DNA from: an uncultured Bacteroidales bacterium
GTDB taxonomy: Bacteria; Bacteroidota; Bacteroidia; Bacteroidales; Muribaculaceae
NCBI GenBank assembly: GCA_902776435.1
Contig: CACYQB010000007.1
Span: 145,985 to 209,984, forward strand
DNA: 64,000 nt
Direction of reading: 5' to 3'
The position numbers and the translations under genes are program-made. The notes below the pieces were generated by a model that searched no databases, was not told the DNA's origin, and saw nothing but the letters and a program-made list of their open reading frames with translations. Shown here one piece after another: positions 1 through 9,880 of the stretch; position 1 is the first letter of the stretch; every line of letters starts with the position of its first letter.

Positions 1-468
1 CAGCACAACATACTTGATGGTCGGAATGGCGGCATCGGACAACAGGTACTGATGAACAAACTCACTGGTTTCTTTACTATTGGTCTCGGACAGCAGGCCT
101 AAATAGGTGGCACAGATGCGTTGGCCAAAATTGTGCAACAAGAAGTGCTGAGTTGCAGCGGCAGCCAGCGATAGGAGATAAAACAGATATTTCAGGAACC
201 TCTTTTTGCAAATAAGGGCCGCACAGACATAGGCCATGGTGAACCAGATCGCGAGATGCCCTAATGAACACATCAACGAAGGAGCATGCGGGTCCAAACT
301 GTTCACGAGACGCACATGCATCATGTGAATCGCATTAACGGCCCCCATCAGAAAAATAAAAATCAAGATAAAAGGCAACTCTTCAACCACGGGAGTGGCC
401 AAAGAGCGGACAAACTGTGAGAACTTGCCCCCGATACCTTGTAATCTTGATTTTGTCGCCTTCTGCAT
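1..468 (-). CDS. Phosphoethanolamine transferase (EptA-like) N-terminal membrane region, partial
   Basis: This leftward gene starts at the ATG at 466-468 and runs off the left edge, so only about 156 N-terminal residues are visible. I translated it by hand: after a basic start (MQKATKSRLQ) come hydrophobic segments such as LPFILIFIFLMGAVNAI and KYLFYLLSLAAAA, typical of a multi-pass membrane domain. The segment ETNSKETSEF matches the ETNxxExxEF signature that I associate with the membrane part of lipid A phosphoethanolamine transferases of the sulfatase superfamily. The catalytic periplasmic domain lies outside the window, so the enzyme assignment is inference. Such enzymes move phosphoethanolamine from phosphatidylethanolamine to lipid A in the inner membrane. 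Another membrane sulfatase-like transferase is the main alternative. Confidence 0.6.
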   Translation of the reverse strand, partial: MQKATKSRLQGIGGKFSQFVRSLATPVVEELPFILIFIFLMGAVNAIHMMHVRLVNSLDPHAPSLMCSLGHLAIWFTMAYVCAALICKKRFLKYLFYLLSLAAAATQHFLLHNFGQRICATYLGLLSETNSKETSEFVHQYLLSDAAIPTIKYVVL

Positions 469-549
469 CAAAATGGTCCGGTTATGCCTCTGAACATTAT
501 ATTAATGTGATGCCACAAAGGTAGTATTTTATTGCGGAGGGACAAAATT

Positions 550-579
550 TTGCGGCTCTGCAATAATGGTGTAACTTTG
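550..579 (+). promoter_or_regulatory. Bacteroidetes-type promoter for the M48 protease gene
   Basis: TAACTTTG (572-579) matches the Bacteroidetes -7 consensus TAnnTTTG, with a TTG (550-552) 19 bp upstream serving as the -33 element. The protease start codon follows 23 bp downstream, giving a short leader. Confidence 0.7.
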
Positions 580-602
580 CAGAGCAAAACAGGATTCATA
601 TT

Positions 603-1853
603 ATGGCAAAGACATTATTATTGCTGATTATAGCGTTTGTAACACTTGAGTTTATAGTAAGCAGTGTGTTATCGTGGCTGAACACCAAGTGGATGACGCA
701 TCCCGTTCCACCGGAGTTGGAAGGGCTGTATGATGACGAGAAGTATCGCAAACAGCAAGACTACATGCGTACCAACAAGCGGGTGTCGCTCATCGCACGC
801 TGTGTGTCGTTTGGCTTGACGCTTGTCATCTTGGGCTACGGGCTGCTCGGATGGTTGGACAATCAGTGCAAGTCATGGACCGACATTCCTGTGCTGCAAG
901 TAATCCTTTTCTTGCTGATTTACAACCTGTTCAACACCATTATCGCCTTGCCGTTCAGTTACTACTCGACCTTTGTCATCGAGGAACGTTTCGGATTCAA
1001 CCGCACGACGCACAAGACGTTTTGGCTCGACACGCTGAAGTCTTTCCTTGTCTCTACCGCATTGAGCGCTGTGCTGATGGCTGTAGTCTATTGGCTGTAC
1101 CAGACCTTCGGACAGCAATTCTGGATTTGGGCGACACTGGTGTGTGCTGTGTTCATCATTTTCTTCTCGATGTTCTACAGCAACCTCATCGTGCCCTTGT
1201 TCAACAAGCAGACGCCGTTGCCCGAGGGCGAGTTGCGCGATGCCATCACTGGTGCGCTGGAGAGTTTCGGTTCAAAGTTCAAGGACATTTACATCATCGA
1301 CGGCAGCAAGCATTCCACCAAGGCCAACGCCTATTTCACGGGCTTTGGTCCCAAGAAGCGCATTGTGCTCTATGACACCCTGCAAGATCAGATGACCAAC
1401 GACGAGATTGTCGCCGTGCTCGCCCATGAATTCGGACACTACAAGCACCGCGACACCTTCAGGAACATGTTCATCTCGATTGCGATGGTGGCCGTCAACC
1501 TGTTTATCTTCTCTCTGCTGGTAAGCAACCCCGACCTGCCTGCAGCGCTGGGCGGTACAGCCCCGTCATTCATCCTGGCGCTGGTAGCGTTCTCGCTGCT
1601 GTTCTCACCCATCGACCTGTTGCTTAACCCCGCCAGCAACGCCATCTCGCGCCATGCCGAATACCGCGCCGACGCCTTTGCGGCCAGCCACGGCCATGGC
1701 GAAACCCTCATCAGCGGCCTCAAGAAACTCGCCGCCCACGGCCTGAGCAACCTCACGCCCCACCCTCTCGTCGTGTGGTTCAGCTACAGTCACCCCACCC
1801 TGGCCCAACGCATCCGCGCCATCCGTTGTTCAAACAACAAGGACAACAACTAA
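603..1853 (+). CDS. M48 family metallopeptidase, CAAX prenyl protease 1 (Ste24)-like
   Basis: The 416-residue protein is a polytopic inner-membrane zinc protease. The HEFGH zinc motif is at residues 275-279 and the third ligand is probably Glu353 in HAEYRADAFA. The N-terminal half has several hydrophobic segments (about 1-25, 62-85, 98-120, 150-165, 175-195), as in the CAAX-protease N domain, and two more follow the zinc motif (about 288-306 and 320-340). The length fits the bacterial Ste24/YhfN type. Bacteria lack prenylated CAAX proteins, so the substrate is unknown; quality control of membrane or lipoproteins is the usual suggestion. It has its own promoter and stands alone between two leftward units. 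The N-terminal start is supported by the promoter just upstream. Confidence 0.9.
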   Translation: MAKTLLLLIIAFVTLEFIVSSVLSWLNTKWMTHPVPPELEGLYDDEKYRKQQDYMRTNKRVSLIARCVSFGLTLVILGYGLLGWLDNQCKSWTDIPVLQVILFLLIYNLFNTIIALPFSYYSTFVIEERFGFNRTTHKTFWLDTLKSFLVSTALSAVLMAVVYWLYQTFGQQFWIWATLVCAVFIIFFSMFYSNLIVPLFNKQTPLPEGELRDAITGALESFGSKFKDIYIIDGSKHSTKANAYFTGFGPKKRIVLYDTLQDQMTNDEIVAVLAHEFGHYKHRDTFRNMFISIAMVAVNLFIFSLLVSNPDLPAALGGTAPSFILALVAFSLLFSPIDLLLNPASNAISRHAEYRADAFAASHGHGETLISGLKKLAAHGLSNLTPHPLVVWFSYSHPTLAQRIRAIRCSNNKDNN

Positions 1854-1934
1854 ACAACTGGGAAAACTATCATAAAAGGAAAACAATAAATACAATAAAA
1901 ACAATTTATTGCCTCAACTCCACATCGTTATAAA

Positions 1935-1954
1935 ACCATGTGTCATCACATGGT
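1935..1954. terminator. Hairpin between convergent genes
   Basis: ACCATGTG and CACATGGT form an 8-bp perfect stem around a TCAT loop between the convergent protease and thioredoxin genes. There is no long T tract, so a terminator role is only a guess. The rest of this 235-bp spacer is AT-rich and shows nothing else. Confidence 0.3.
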
Positions 1955-2088
1955 CGCCACATCTTTTCTCGCCCCCAAAAAGTTGCGGAACAACTTGTGC
2001 ATCTTGCTCATAAACAACAACTTTGTGGCATCAAAGCAATTAGCCAGTAGCGTTAAACAAATCTCGCCATACGGAGAAATATAGTCAT

Positions 2089-2868
2089 TTAAATCCCTTC
2101 TTCTGCTTCTTTTATTTTCGTAATGATTTCAGCACGTGTTTCCGGGCTTGTGCCATGAACGGCATGGCGGACAATTCCCATTTTATCGACAACCACTGTA
2201 AAGGGAAAGCCTTCGGTCCCAATCCAAGACATCATATCCTTGGCTTCAACGAGGTGTGTCCAAGTGAAGTGGTGTTTTTCGGTTATCTTTTGTACAACCT
2301 CGGCATCATGGTAGGTGGCAGAAAAAAACATGACATCAGGGAACTGTTCTTTCCACGTTGACAGTTCAGGCATTTCGGCACGGCACGGTCCACAACCGGA
2401 ATACCACAGGTTGAGCACCATCACATGACCTCTGACACTGTCGTTGGTCCATCTGCGTCCTTCTAAATCTATTTCATTAAATGGCGGAAATGGCTCACCT
2501 GCCTTAGGCGAGTAGAAAGTGCCATCATCCTTAACGCCTGCTTGAGCCAATTCCAACATTGTTGCCATCATATTGGCACCATTCAGGAACTGATTGGCAT
2601 TGCGCACCTGTTCCCGAGGTATCGCCTGGCTGATGACAGATTCGGGTAAATCGATATCAAGTCCAATGGCAAGTATCTTGTTTCCTTCTGAATCTTTCAG
2701 TCGTGTGTAACTTGGATTGGCATTCTCGGGGAGTTTTGGTAACTCACGAAAAAAATAGCCATTGATCAAGAACTTCGGGATAATTATATCTGTTCTCTGC
2801 TCTTGCGCTATTGCCATGAGAGATATTAGAGCAACAAGAGCGATTATTACAAACCTAAGTGCTTTCAT
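2089..2868 (-). CDS. TlpA/ResA-like periplasmic thioredoxin family protein
   Basis: The 259-residue protein has a signal peptide (MKALRFVIIALVALISLMA) and a C-terminal AhpC/TSA-thioredoxin fold with the redox pair Cys159-Gly-Pro-Cys162 in NLWYSGCGPC. The cis-Pro region is seen as EGFPFTVVV. Residues 25-115 form a divergent N-terminal domain often seen in Bacteroidales TlpA-like proteins. It is expected to act in the periplasm as a thiol-disulfide reductase, but its partner is unknown. It starts 32 bp after tsaD ends on the same strand, so the two are probably cotranscribed. No promoter of its own is evident. Confidence 0.85.
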   Translation of the reverse strand: MKALRFVIIALVALISLMAIAQEQRTDIIIPKFLINGYFFRELPKLPENANPSYTRLKDSEGNKILAIGLDIDLPESVISQAIPREQVRNANQFLNGANMMATMLELAQAGVKDDGTFYSPKAGEPFPPFNEIDLEGRRWTNDSVRGHVMVLNLWYSGCGPCRAEMPELSTWKEQFPDVMFFSATYHDAEVVQKITEKHHFTWTHLVEAKDMMSWIGTEGFPFTVVVDKMGIVRHAVHGTSPETRAEIITKIKEAEEGI

Positions 2869-2900
2869 TTCAGCAGATTACTATTTAATTGGAGGTTTTT

Positions 2901-3917
2901 TTAGATGATGACGCGCTGGAAGGGGGGGGCGGTGATGTCGCAGAATTCCTTATTCAGAAACTTGTAGTGGCCGGCGATGGCTATCATCGCGGCGTTGTCG
3001 GTCGTGAAGACGCGTTTGGGGATGAAGGCCTTGAGGCGATGACGGCGGGCATAATCCTCGACGGCGGCACGCATGCCGCTATTGGCCGATACGCCGCCTC
3101 CAATGGCGATGGTCTTGATGCCCGTGGCCTTGATGGCCTTGCCGAATTTATCCATCAATATCTCAATAATCGTGCGCTGCAACGATGCGGCCAGGTCGGC
3201 CTTGTTCTCCTCGATGAAGTTGGGATTCTCCTTGAGCGCGTCACGCAGTGTATAGAGAAACGACGTCTTGAGTCCGCTGAAACTGTAGTTGTAGCCATCG
3301 ACATGGGGTTTGGCAAACTTGAAGGCCTGATTGTTGCCCTCTGAGGCCAGGCGGTCGATGAATGGGCCTCCGGGATAAGGCAAGCCCATAATCTTAGCGC
3401 ACTTGTCAAAGGCCTCGCCCGCAGCGTCATCAATCGTCTGTCCCAGGACTTCCATGTCCCGTGGTGAATTGACCTTGATGATCTGCGAATTGCCGCCGCT
3501 GATGAGCAAGCACAAGTAAGGGAACTCAGGGACCTCGGCATCAGGTTCCTCCTTGACAAAATGGGAGAGGACATGTCCATGCAGATGGTTCACATCCACG
3601 AGGGGAATGTCAAGGGCAAGAGCCAGCCCCTTGGCAAACGAAGTACCCACATGGAGCGACCCGGGCAAGCCGGGGCCACGCGTGAAGGCAATAGCATCGA
3701 TATCCTTGCGTTCAATACCCGCCTGGCGGATGGCCTCGCTGACCACGGGCACAATGTTCTGCTGATGGGCACGCGATGCCAACTCGGGCACCACGCCACC
3801 ATAAGCCTCATGCACCCGCTGGCTGGCAATCACATTACTGAGCAGCACCGTGTCACGCAACACCGCTGCCGACGTGTCGTCGCACGACGACTCTATTCCT
3901 AATATCGTTACACTCAT
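2901..3917 (-). CDS. tsaD: tRNA N6-adenosine threonylcarbamoyltransferase TsaD
   Basis: This 338-residue protein is full length for bacterial TsaD. It transfers the threonylcarbamoyl group from threonylcarbamoyl-AMP to A37 of ANN-decoding tRNAs, working with TsaB and TsaE in the cytoplasm. The N-terminus MSVTILGIESSCDDTSAAV is the family signature. The metal-binding histidines are His111 and His115 in NHLHGH. The ATP-binding segments (LISGGN, AAGEAFDKCAKIMGLPYPGGP, GGGVSANSGMR) are present in order. The gene follows DUF4421 on the same strand across a spacer filled with heptamer-like repeats. Identification is firm. Confidence 0.97.
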   Translation of the reverse strand: MSVTILGIESSCDDTSAAVLRDTVLLSNVIASQRVHEAYGGVVPELASRAHQQNIVPVVSEAIRQAGIERKDIDAIAFTRGPGLPGSLHVGTSFAKGLALALDIPLVDVNHLHGHVLSHFVKEEPDAEVPEFPYLCLLISGGNSQIIKVNSPRDMEVLGQTIDDAAGEAFDKCAKIMGLPYPGGPFIDRLASEGNNQAFKFAKPHVDGYNYSFSGLKTSFLYTLRDALKENPNFIEENKADLAASLQRTIIEILMDKFGKAIKATGIKTIAIGGGVSANSGMRAAVEDYARRHRLKAFIPKRVFTTDNAAMIAIAGHYKFLNKEFCDITAPPFQRVII

Positions 3918-3921
3918 TATA

Positions 3922-3972
3922 GTTGTTAGTCTTTAGTTTTTAGTCCTTAGTTTTTAGTTGATAGTTTTTAGG
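3922..3972 (-). repeat. Heptamer-like AT-rich intergenic repeat
   Basis: The spacer between the DUF4421 stop and the tsaD start is built of degenerate 7-10 bp units that read CTAAAAACTAA or GACTAACAACTA in the transcribed direction. The same vocabulary recurs in other spacers of the window. Confidence 0.6.
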
Positions 3973-3974
3973 GG

Positions 3975-5177
3975 CTAGAAGCGGAAGCCGGCAGTAACCT
4001 CAAGGTTGCTGTAGCTGTTGTAGAAGCTGTGGTTGGTGCTAGTGTACCAATGCCCCTCGTGGCTGAAGGTAAGGGCATAGAAGAAATTGCCAGCGGTACG
4101 GACAAGCGCCATGCGACCATTAAGGTTGGTGGACAACAGCGACCTCTTACCGTCGATAGAATTGGGGAAACTGTGGCGATAGCCGATACTGGGGACAGCG
4201 GTGACGTTGAAGAGCCACCCGTGATGGAATACCCAACTGTAGCCATAGCCAATCATGAACCCGAAGTCGCGATAACGGAAGCGGTAGTCGGTCACTTTGT
4301 CGGGGAGAAAATTTCTCAGCGTATCGTTGAGATGGCTCATGTCCATGACCACATCCTGGTGGCTCAGGTAGATGCCTGCCATCAGCGAACCGGCGCTACG
4401 TTTCTGGTACTTGGAGAAACAGTAGGCCGCCGCTTGGGAATAGTGGGTGTGGTTAAAGATGTAATAGGCATCCAAGCCATAGCTCTCACGCTTGAGACCA
4501 TAGAAAATCTCATCACCCATCCACTTGCCCAACCGATGCAGGTGGACGGAACTCTCATCGTTCTTGCGGTAGTAGCCTTCGATAAAGATGCGTGATGTGG
4601 TGAACGAGAACTGCAGTCGGCGGTTGTGGATGAATTTTCCCGCCAATAGGTCACGAACGTTAATCATATAGGTAAAACTAAGGCCCATGCCGCTGATGTG
4701 GAATCCGAACAGCGATGTAACGTCACTGTTAAGTTGCACAGGTGTTTCCCACTTGCCCAGATGTCCCGAGTAGAAGTCCAGCCAGTTACTGTTCTTGAGC
4801 ATGATTTTGAACTTCTTTCCTTTCGTCTTGCCGGGATTGACAACGTAGGTCGTGTCATAGTAGTTGAGCGCATGATTGAGCCAACGATAGGCCTTCACGC
4901 CAAAATCCAACACGGGAGGATACTTGATTGTCGTGTCATTAATGCTCCAGCCGTGACGAAAAATCTTCTGTTTCCAGGCATCTTTGGCATCCACTACACT
5001 CGTATCAACGACACAGCAGGTATCAAGGACACAGGTATCAGCAGGCATGCCTCCAAGGGTGGTCGTCATATCCTTGATCGACAAGGTGTCGCCGGACATC
5101 CCATCAGCACGGGCCTGCATCCAGAAGCAAGCCAACCATGCCATCAGCAATAATATGGCTACTCGCTTCATCATCAT
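3975..5177 (-). CDS. DUF4421 family outer-membrane beta-barrel protein
   Basis: The 400-residue protein has a signal peptide (MKRVAILLLMAWLACFWMQARA) after a run of three Met codons. It then has long stretches of alternating polar and aromatic residues and ends in an aromatic (TAGFRF), which is typical of an outer-membrane barrel. Motifs such as GKTKGKKFKIMLKNSNW and GMGLSFTY match what I know of DUF4421, a Bacteroidetes family of unknown function. Its start codon overlaps the tamB stop (ATGA), which indicates translational coupling. An outer-membrane role together with TamB is a reasonable inference but is not established. The exact start among the three Met codons is uncertain. Confidence 0.8.
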   Translation of the reverse strand: MMMKRVAILLLMAWLACFWMQARADGMSGDTLSIKDMTTTLGGMPADTCVLDTCCVVDTSVVDAKDAWKQKIFRHGWSINDTTIKYPPVLDFGVKAYRWLNHALNYYDTTYVVNPGKTKGKKFKIMLKNSNWLDFYSGHLGKWETPVQLNSDVTSLFGFHISGMGLSFTYMINVRDLLAGKFIHNRRLQFSFTTSRIFIEGYYRKNDESSVHLHRLGKWMGDEIFYGLKRESYGLDAYYIFNHTHYSQAAAYCFSKYQKRSAGSLMAGIYLSHQDVVMDMSHLNDTLRNFLPDKVTDYRFRYRDFGFMIGYGYSWVFHHGWLFNVTAVPSIGYRHSFPNSIDGKRSLLSTNLNGRMALVRTAGNFFYALTFSHEGHWYTSTNHSFYNSYSNLEVTAGFRF

Positions 5178-8100
5178 TCGGTCAATTGAAGCGTATCACG
5201 ATGGACTGAACGCATAGTCACCATGGGCACAGGCTTGCGCAGGTCGGCTTCGCTACTGTCTGGAGAGGATGGGGTTCGCCTTGGAATGTTATCCTGGGAC
5301 GGGGCCAAAGTAGGCGACTTCTTGTTCTTGCGGAAGAACTTGTCAAAGTCATGCTTCCACACGATGCCTACGCCCTGAGTCGTGAGAGCATTGCGCAGAT
5401 AGTAATTTTGGTCGTTGAAGTGGTTATAGGCCTTGAGCCTGAAAGTGCCCTTGTTGTTCAGCAGATACTCGATGTCAAAGTCTCCGATGAAGTTGGTGTT
5501 ACTCGTGCGGTAGGTATTGTCGCGGTAGCCGAAGTTGCCGTTGAGCAACAACCTGTTGTTGAGCAACTGGCTGGAAAGCATCACATCCACCTCCACGTCG
5601 CTGAAGTCGCCCTTGTTGGAGCGGAAATTAGGCGCAATCGACAGATTTTCGGTCATCTTGCCAAGGATGGAACTCAACTGGGCCGAAATCGTGGACGAAG
5701 CCACCGACGAAATGAGTTGCCCGTTCTGGTTAACCTCTGTATTCAAGTACTCAGGCGTGTAGAAACGGTTCAACGCCAACAGGTAAATAATCTGCTGGTT
5801 CATCATTTCATCAGTACTGATGATGCTCTTGACCTTACGATAATTGTCAGCGGTGAGCGTCGGGAACTCCAAGTCAAACGAGATTTCGGGCTGGCTGATG
5901 ATACCTTTGGCACGCAGCAGAGCATGAACAGGAACGCTAGTACGGTTCAATTCCTTGTCTGCTCCAAAAGATTCATCCAGGTCGCTGATGTTGGCATTGA
6001 GTGAATAGAATGCCTCCAAATCCAGCATGGCGGCATAGGGGTCGCCCTGGAAACTGATGCTGCTGCCGTCACGAATGGTGAAATCCTTGAGAATCAAATC
6101 CTGGAGCGTAAAGTTATAGACACCCTTGTCGAGGGTATACTTACCGTACGTCTCCAACTCGCCATTGTTATTGTAGGTCATGCGCAAAGAGCCGTTTCCT
6201 GTTGCCTTAATCTGGTCACCACCGACGGGATCCATCACCACTGTGAGGGCCAGGTCTGGTGTGATATCACCCTGCAGGTCGATATTGTAAGCGCTGGGCT
6301 CAGCATTTTCCTCTGGACTATCCTTCTTGGTAAGCATGCTCTTGATAAGAGCCAACGAATCCACTTCCTCGACAACAGGAGGCGCTAACGCAGCATTCCT
6401 GTCACGGAAGGTGATGAAATCGTAATGGTCGGCCTGCTTGTTGTCACTCATCACAAAAGTGAACTTGCTGTGGGGCGCCGACGTCATGTTCACCCTGATG
6501 TTCACGATGCCCGGCCCGCCATCGACAAAGCAGGCTCCATTACCATAGATGGTACCGTACCAGTCGGGGTTGATTGACGGGTTGGTGTCATAGGAAAGGA
6601 AATTGTGGGCATCGGTAATGGCGAAACTGAATTCCGGATCATGGAAAGCGTCGTGCTTGAGCCATCCACCGAATTTCGCCTCATGTCCCTCACGGTCATG
6701 AATGGGCACATCCTTAAACTCTATCAAGTCAGGGACGATGTGAATGGGCACGTTAGAGCACGTGTAGTAACAATTCACATAATCGATAAGGAAACGCAAC
6801 GAGTCGGCAACAACATCACCCTTCAGGTTGATGGTGTGGAAATTACCGAACAGGATGGCCTTACCCGACATCTCGCCCTCGACATCACCGGTAAATGCCT
6901 CCATATAGGGTTTGAGGAACTCGACGTTGGCGTGGTCGGTGTCAAACTCGATATAGAGCGAATCGTCAGCGATGTAGATGCCTCCGTCGAGGAGACTGTG
7001 ACGGCCATTGGCCTGAGCGATATCACCTTGAACCAACACACCACGAGACTCATTATCAAACGATGCCTTGATGTCAATGTCACCCATCACTGATCCGTTA
7101 TAAGAGATGTCCTTGATAAACAGGCTGGGTGTATATAATCGAGGAGCGCCGGACAACAAGTCACTCGCATAGCACTTGCTTGTAGCCCTACCGCCAAAGT
7201 CCACATGGTCGATGGCTAAGGTCTCAAAGACATAATCCAGGTTCATATCCTGCAACTCAAGGCACAATTCATCGTCGGGGTCATGCGACACCTTGCCATT
7301 GATACGGATAAACTGTTCTCCGCGTCCACCTGCCACGTTGTTCACATCGATAACCCCATTGTCAATGTTGATGTGGCCTTTCTCCACGGCCCAGATGGTG
7401 TCATTGAACACCAGTTCTGAAGGGTTCACGTCGATGTCGGCTTTTATCTTTCCGTTTTCTCCCTTGTCCAGCAAGGCGTTCAAGTTCAGATTTCCGTGGA
7501 AGTCGTGAACGCCTGGCATGCGCCATGACAGGTTTGCGTCGATACGGTTGTTCTGTCCGCTGGCATCCAGATTGATGTCAATCATGCCGTTCTTGGAGGG
7601 ATAACGCGACTGGGCATTCAGCACTATCCTATTGGCCGCGCTGTCCAGTTCGGCCAGCAAGCGCGTCTGCTCAATGAGTTTGCTACCCTTCATCAGCAAG
7701 GGGGCGTCAACTACCAGGTTGAATGTTGAATCCACCTCACTGAGGTTACCCTCGACAATTGTGCGGTAAGCCAAGTCAACGGGCAGTTTGAGTATATCAT
7801 GCAACTCATCGTCGGGATTGATGACCAGGTTAAACCTCACATCGTTGGGGCTGCCGCCATGATGGTAGTCGGCATAGTCACCGAAGTATTCCGGGAAAGT
7901 ACCGGCTAACATGTGCTTGACGGTAGGCACAATCGTCTTGAAGTCGTATTGTCCCGATATGAAGCCATCGATGTGGTCACTATTGATGCTGATAATCTTT
8001 TCATCACCGTTATTGTCGGCATTCACTTCCAACTGGTTGAAGTGCACACCCTTGTCGTTGTTATCGGCAAACCTGAAATGATCGATCTGCACATGACCGG

Positions 8101-9793
8101 TAGCATTGTCAAGCGAATTGCCCCAGAACGATGCAGTGGCTTCCATGCTTAACTTGTGGTCAGGATACTTGTTCAAGAGGCCCAGATGAGCAAGATTCAA
8201 ACCTTGAGTCGTGACATTCACGTCGTAGGTTGAATTGATGCCGTCAAGTAATGCATTGCCTTCAATATTAACCCGGCCATTGGGATCATTCATCGCCACA
8301 GTGCCGGTGAAATTGTTGCCTTGCTTGTCAATATTGGCAACGATGTCATGATAACGCCTGCCCTTGAAGTCCACAAAGGGGATTTGTCCGTCCAAATGAC
8401 CAGACACGTCACCACCCTGCATAATAGCGTCAATTTGAGCATCCAGCGCGACTTGGTCGATCAGGTCATTCTTAGCAAGCAACGGGCCGATATTTAAGCC
8501 TGGAGTCTTGACATGGCCGGTAAAACGAGTGGCACCTGGCTGTCGCGTCAATGTACCGTCAAGGTCGGCATTACCCAGCGAAGTCCCCAACTTGCCATTA
8601 AAACTCAACCGTCCAGGCGTACCATGCAAGCCACCATCGATACTCACATTACCACACTTAGCGATGAGGTCCTTTGCCTGCGGAGTGAGGCCGGGGATGG
8701 CACTCGCCAACTGGGACAACTCTCCAGCAGTAGCATCCAGATTGACACGGTCCAGGTCAAACGAAGTGTAGCCGCCCTGAGTCGGCATCGTAAAGCCACC
8801 CTGGGCGTTTAATGCGAGACTGCCACGGTTGGTGCGAACGTTGAAGACAGGGAACTCGATGCGGTTGCCATCACGCACTACAGTAGCCGCAACCGACAAG
8901 GGATCGGTAAACTTGGATAACTGAGGGACAAAGGGAGCAAAATCGGCCGGAGTGATCGTGCTGCCCGGTGTGCTCACACGCAGGGGCATTTGAGCCAACT
9001 CAGTGCCCAGATTCTTGAGTGAAGAATATTCCAGATGCAGGTCGTCCAACACAATATTGCTGCCCGACAGTTGCACCTTGATGTCCTGGACATCGAGAGC
9101 ATTGTCGGTGATATGAACGTTTGATGACAACCGCTTGAGCGACAACCCGCTACGTTCGTCAAACGAGAGGCGCTTGACACGGATGTCAAAGTCATTGTTC
9201 TTGAGACGAGGCAATGACAAGTCGGCTCGCAGGTTGCTCACTGCCAGGTGATTGACATCAAATTTACCAGGCTTATTGGGTTGGTCTAGCACATCATAGG
9301 ACAGGGCGGACTTGCGCACCACAATAGTCTTGACCTCGACATCAAAAGGTTTAGGCGGCTTGTCGTCCTTGGGCTTGAAGGCATCGATGATGAACTGCAT
9401 ATTGGTCGGACTGTCCTTATCGGGACGCGTCACATGCCCGTCCAGACCGACAATTTCGCCATAGGTAACGACGATGCGGCGGTCGGCAAGCAACTGCTTG
9501 AGGCTGATGCCGGCACCCAATTTATCAATGACAAGCAGAGAATCACCCTGTTGGTCATTGATCAGCACATCATTGAGTTCCAACTGATTGAACGGTGTTA
9601 TCGACACCGAACCGATATTGACTTCGGTATTGAGGTATTCGCTAAGGGCCTTCTCCCCCTTGTCGCACAAGCGCTCCTGTACTGAAGGCAAGAGCAACAA
9701 CAGATAGAGCAGCGCCACAACAGCAACGACAGTCACCAGCGCGGTCACTACCACACTGCGAAGCACGTTATATGTCCCCTTAGGGATGTTCAT
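5174..9793 (-). CDS. tamB: TamB-like translocation/assembly module protein (AsmA superfamily)
   Basis: This 1539-residue protein has one N-terminal membrane anchor (about residues 10-34: VVVTALVTVVAVVALLYLLL). It continues as a very long beta-rich body made of repeated AsmA/TamB-like segments. The C-terminal TamB/DUF490 domain lies roughly at 1130-1480 and contains the segments GSLRMTYNNNGELETYGKYT and TDEMMNQQIIYLLALNRF. Such proteins form a hydrophobic groove spanning the periplasm and are linked to lipid transport or barrel assembly. The length is at the upper end for the family. The start codon follows GAGGAGGA almost without a spacer, which is unusually close for a ribosome site. It heads a two-gene unit with the DUF4421 barrel gene. 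Confidence 0.93.
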   Translation of the reverse strand: MNIPKGTYNVLRSVVVTALVTVVAVVALLYLLLLLPSVQERLCDKGEKALSEYLNTEVNIGSVSITPFNQLELNDVLINDQQGDSLLVIDKLGAGISLKQLLADRRIVVTYGEIVGLDGHVTRPDKDSPTNMQFIIDAFKPKDDKPPKPFDVEVKTIVVRKSALSYDVLDQPNKPGKFDVNHLAVSNLRADLSLPRLKNNDFDIRVKRLSFDERSGLSLKRLSSNVHITDNALDVQDIKVQLSGSNIVLDDLHLEYSSLKNLGTELAQMPLRVSTPGSTITPADFAPFVPQLSKFTDPLSVAATVVRDGNRIEFPVFNVRTNRGSLALNAQGGFTMPTQGGYTSFDLDRVNLDATAGELSQLASAIPGLTPQAKDLIAKCGNVSIDGGLHGTPGRLSFNGKLGTSLGNADLDGTLTRQPGATRFTGHVKTPGLNIGPLLAKNDLIDQVALDAQIDAIMQGGDVSGHLDGQIPFVDFKGRRYHDIVANIDKQGNNFTGTVAMNDPNGRVNIEGNALLDGINSTYDVNVTTQGLNLAHLGLLNKYPDHKLSMEATASFWGNSLDNATGHVQIDHFRFADNNDKGVHFNQLEVNADNNGDEKIISINSDHIDGFISGQYDFKTIVPTVKHMLAGTFPEYFGDYADYHHGGSPNDVRFNLVINPDDELHDILKLPVDLAYRTIVEGNLSEVDSTFNLVVDAPLLMKGSKLIEQTRLLAELDSAANRIVLNAQSRYPSKNGMIDINLDASGQNNRIDANLSWRMPGVHDFHGNLNLNALLDKGENGKIKADIDVNPSELVFNDTIWAVEKGHINIDNGVIDVNNVAGGRGEQFIRINGKVSHDPDDELCLELQDMNLDYVFETLAIDHVDFGGRATSKCYASDLLSGAPRLYTPSLFIKDISYNGSVMGDIDIKASFDNESRGVLVQGDIAQANGRHSLLDGGIYIADDSLYIEFDTDHANVEFLKPYMEAFTGDVEGEMSGKAILFGNFHTINLKGDVVADSLRFLIDYVNCYYTCSNVPIHIVPDLIEFKDVPIHDREGHEAKFGGWLKHDAFHDPEFSFAITDAHNFLSYDTNPSINPDWYGTIYGNGACFVDGGPGIVNIRVNMTSAPHSKFTFVMSDNKQADHYDFITFRDRNAALAPPVVEEVDSLALIKSMLTKKDSPEENAEPSAYNIDLQGDITPDLALTVVMDPVGGDQIKATGNGSLRMTYNNNGELETYGKYTLDKGVYNFTLQDLILKDFTIRDGSSISFQGDPYAAMLDLEAFYSLNANISDLDESFGADKELNRTSVPVHALLRAKGIISQPEISFDLEFPTLTADNYRKVKSIISTDEMMNQQIIYLLALNRFYTPEYLNTEVNQNGQLISSVASSTISAQLSSILGKMTENLSIAPNFRSNKGDFSDVEVDVMLSSQLLNNRLLLNGNFGYRDNTYRTSNTNFIGDFDIEYLLNNKGTFRLKAYNHFNDQNYYLRNALTTQGVGIVWKHDFDKFFRKNKKSPTLAPSQDNIPRRTPSSPDSSEADLRKPVPMVTMRSVHRDTLQLTE

Positions 9794-9830
9794 TCCTCCT
9801 CAATAATCATTAATTGTTGACACCCATGTG

Positions 9831-9860
9831 CAAATTTAATGCCACAATCCCTGTCTCAAA
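9831..9860 (-). promoter_or_regulatory. Promoter of tamB
   Basis: On the minus strand TAAATTTG (9831-9838) fits TAnnTTTG, with TTTG (9857-9860) 18 bp upstream. It lies about 37 bp before the tamB start. Confidence 0.55.
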
Positions 9861-9880
9861 ACAACTGATGCCATTTCACG

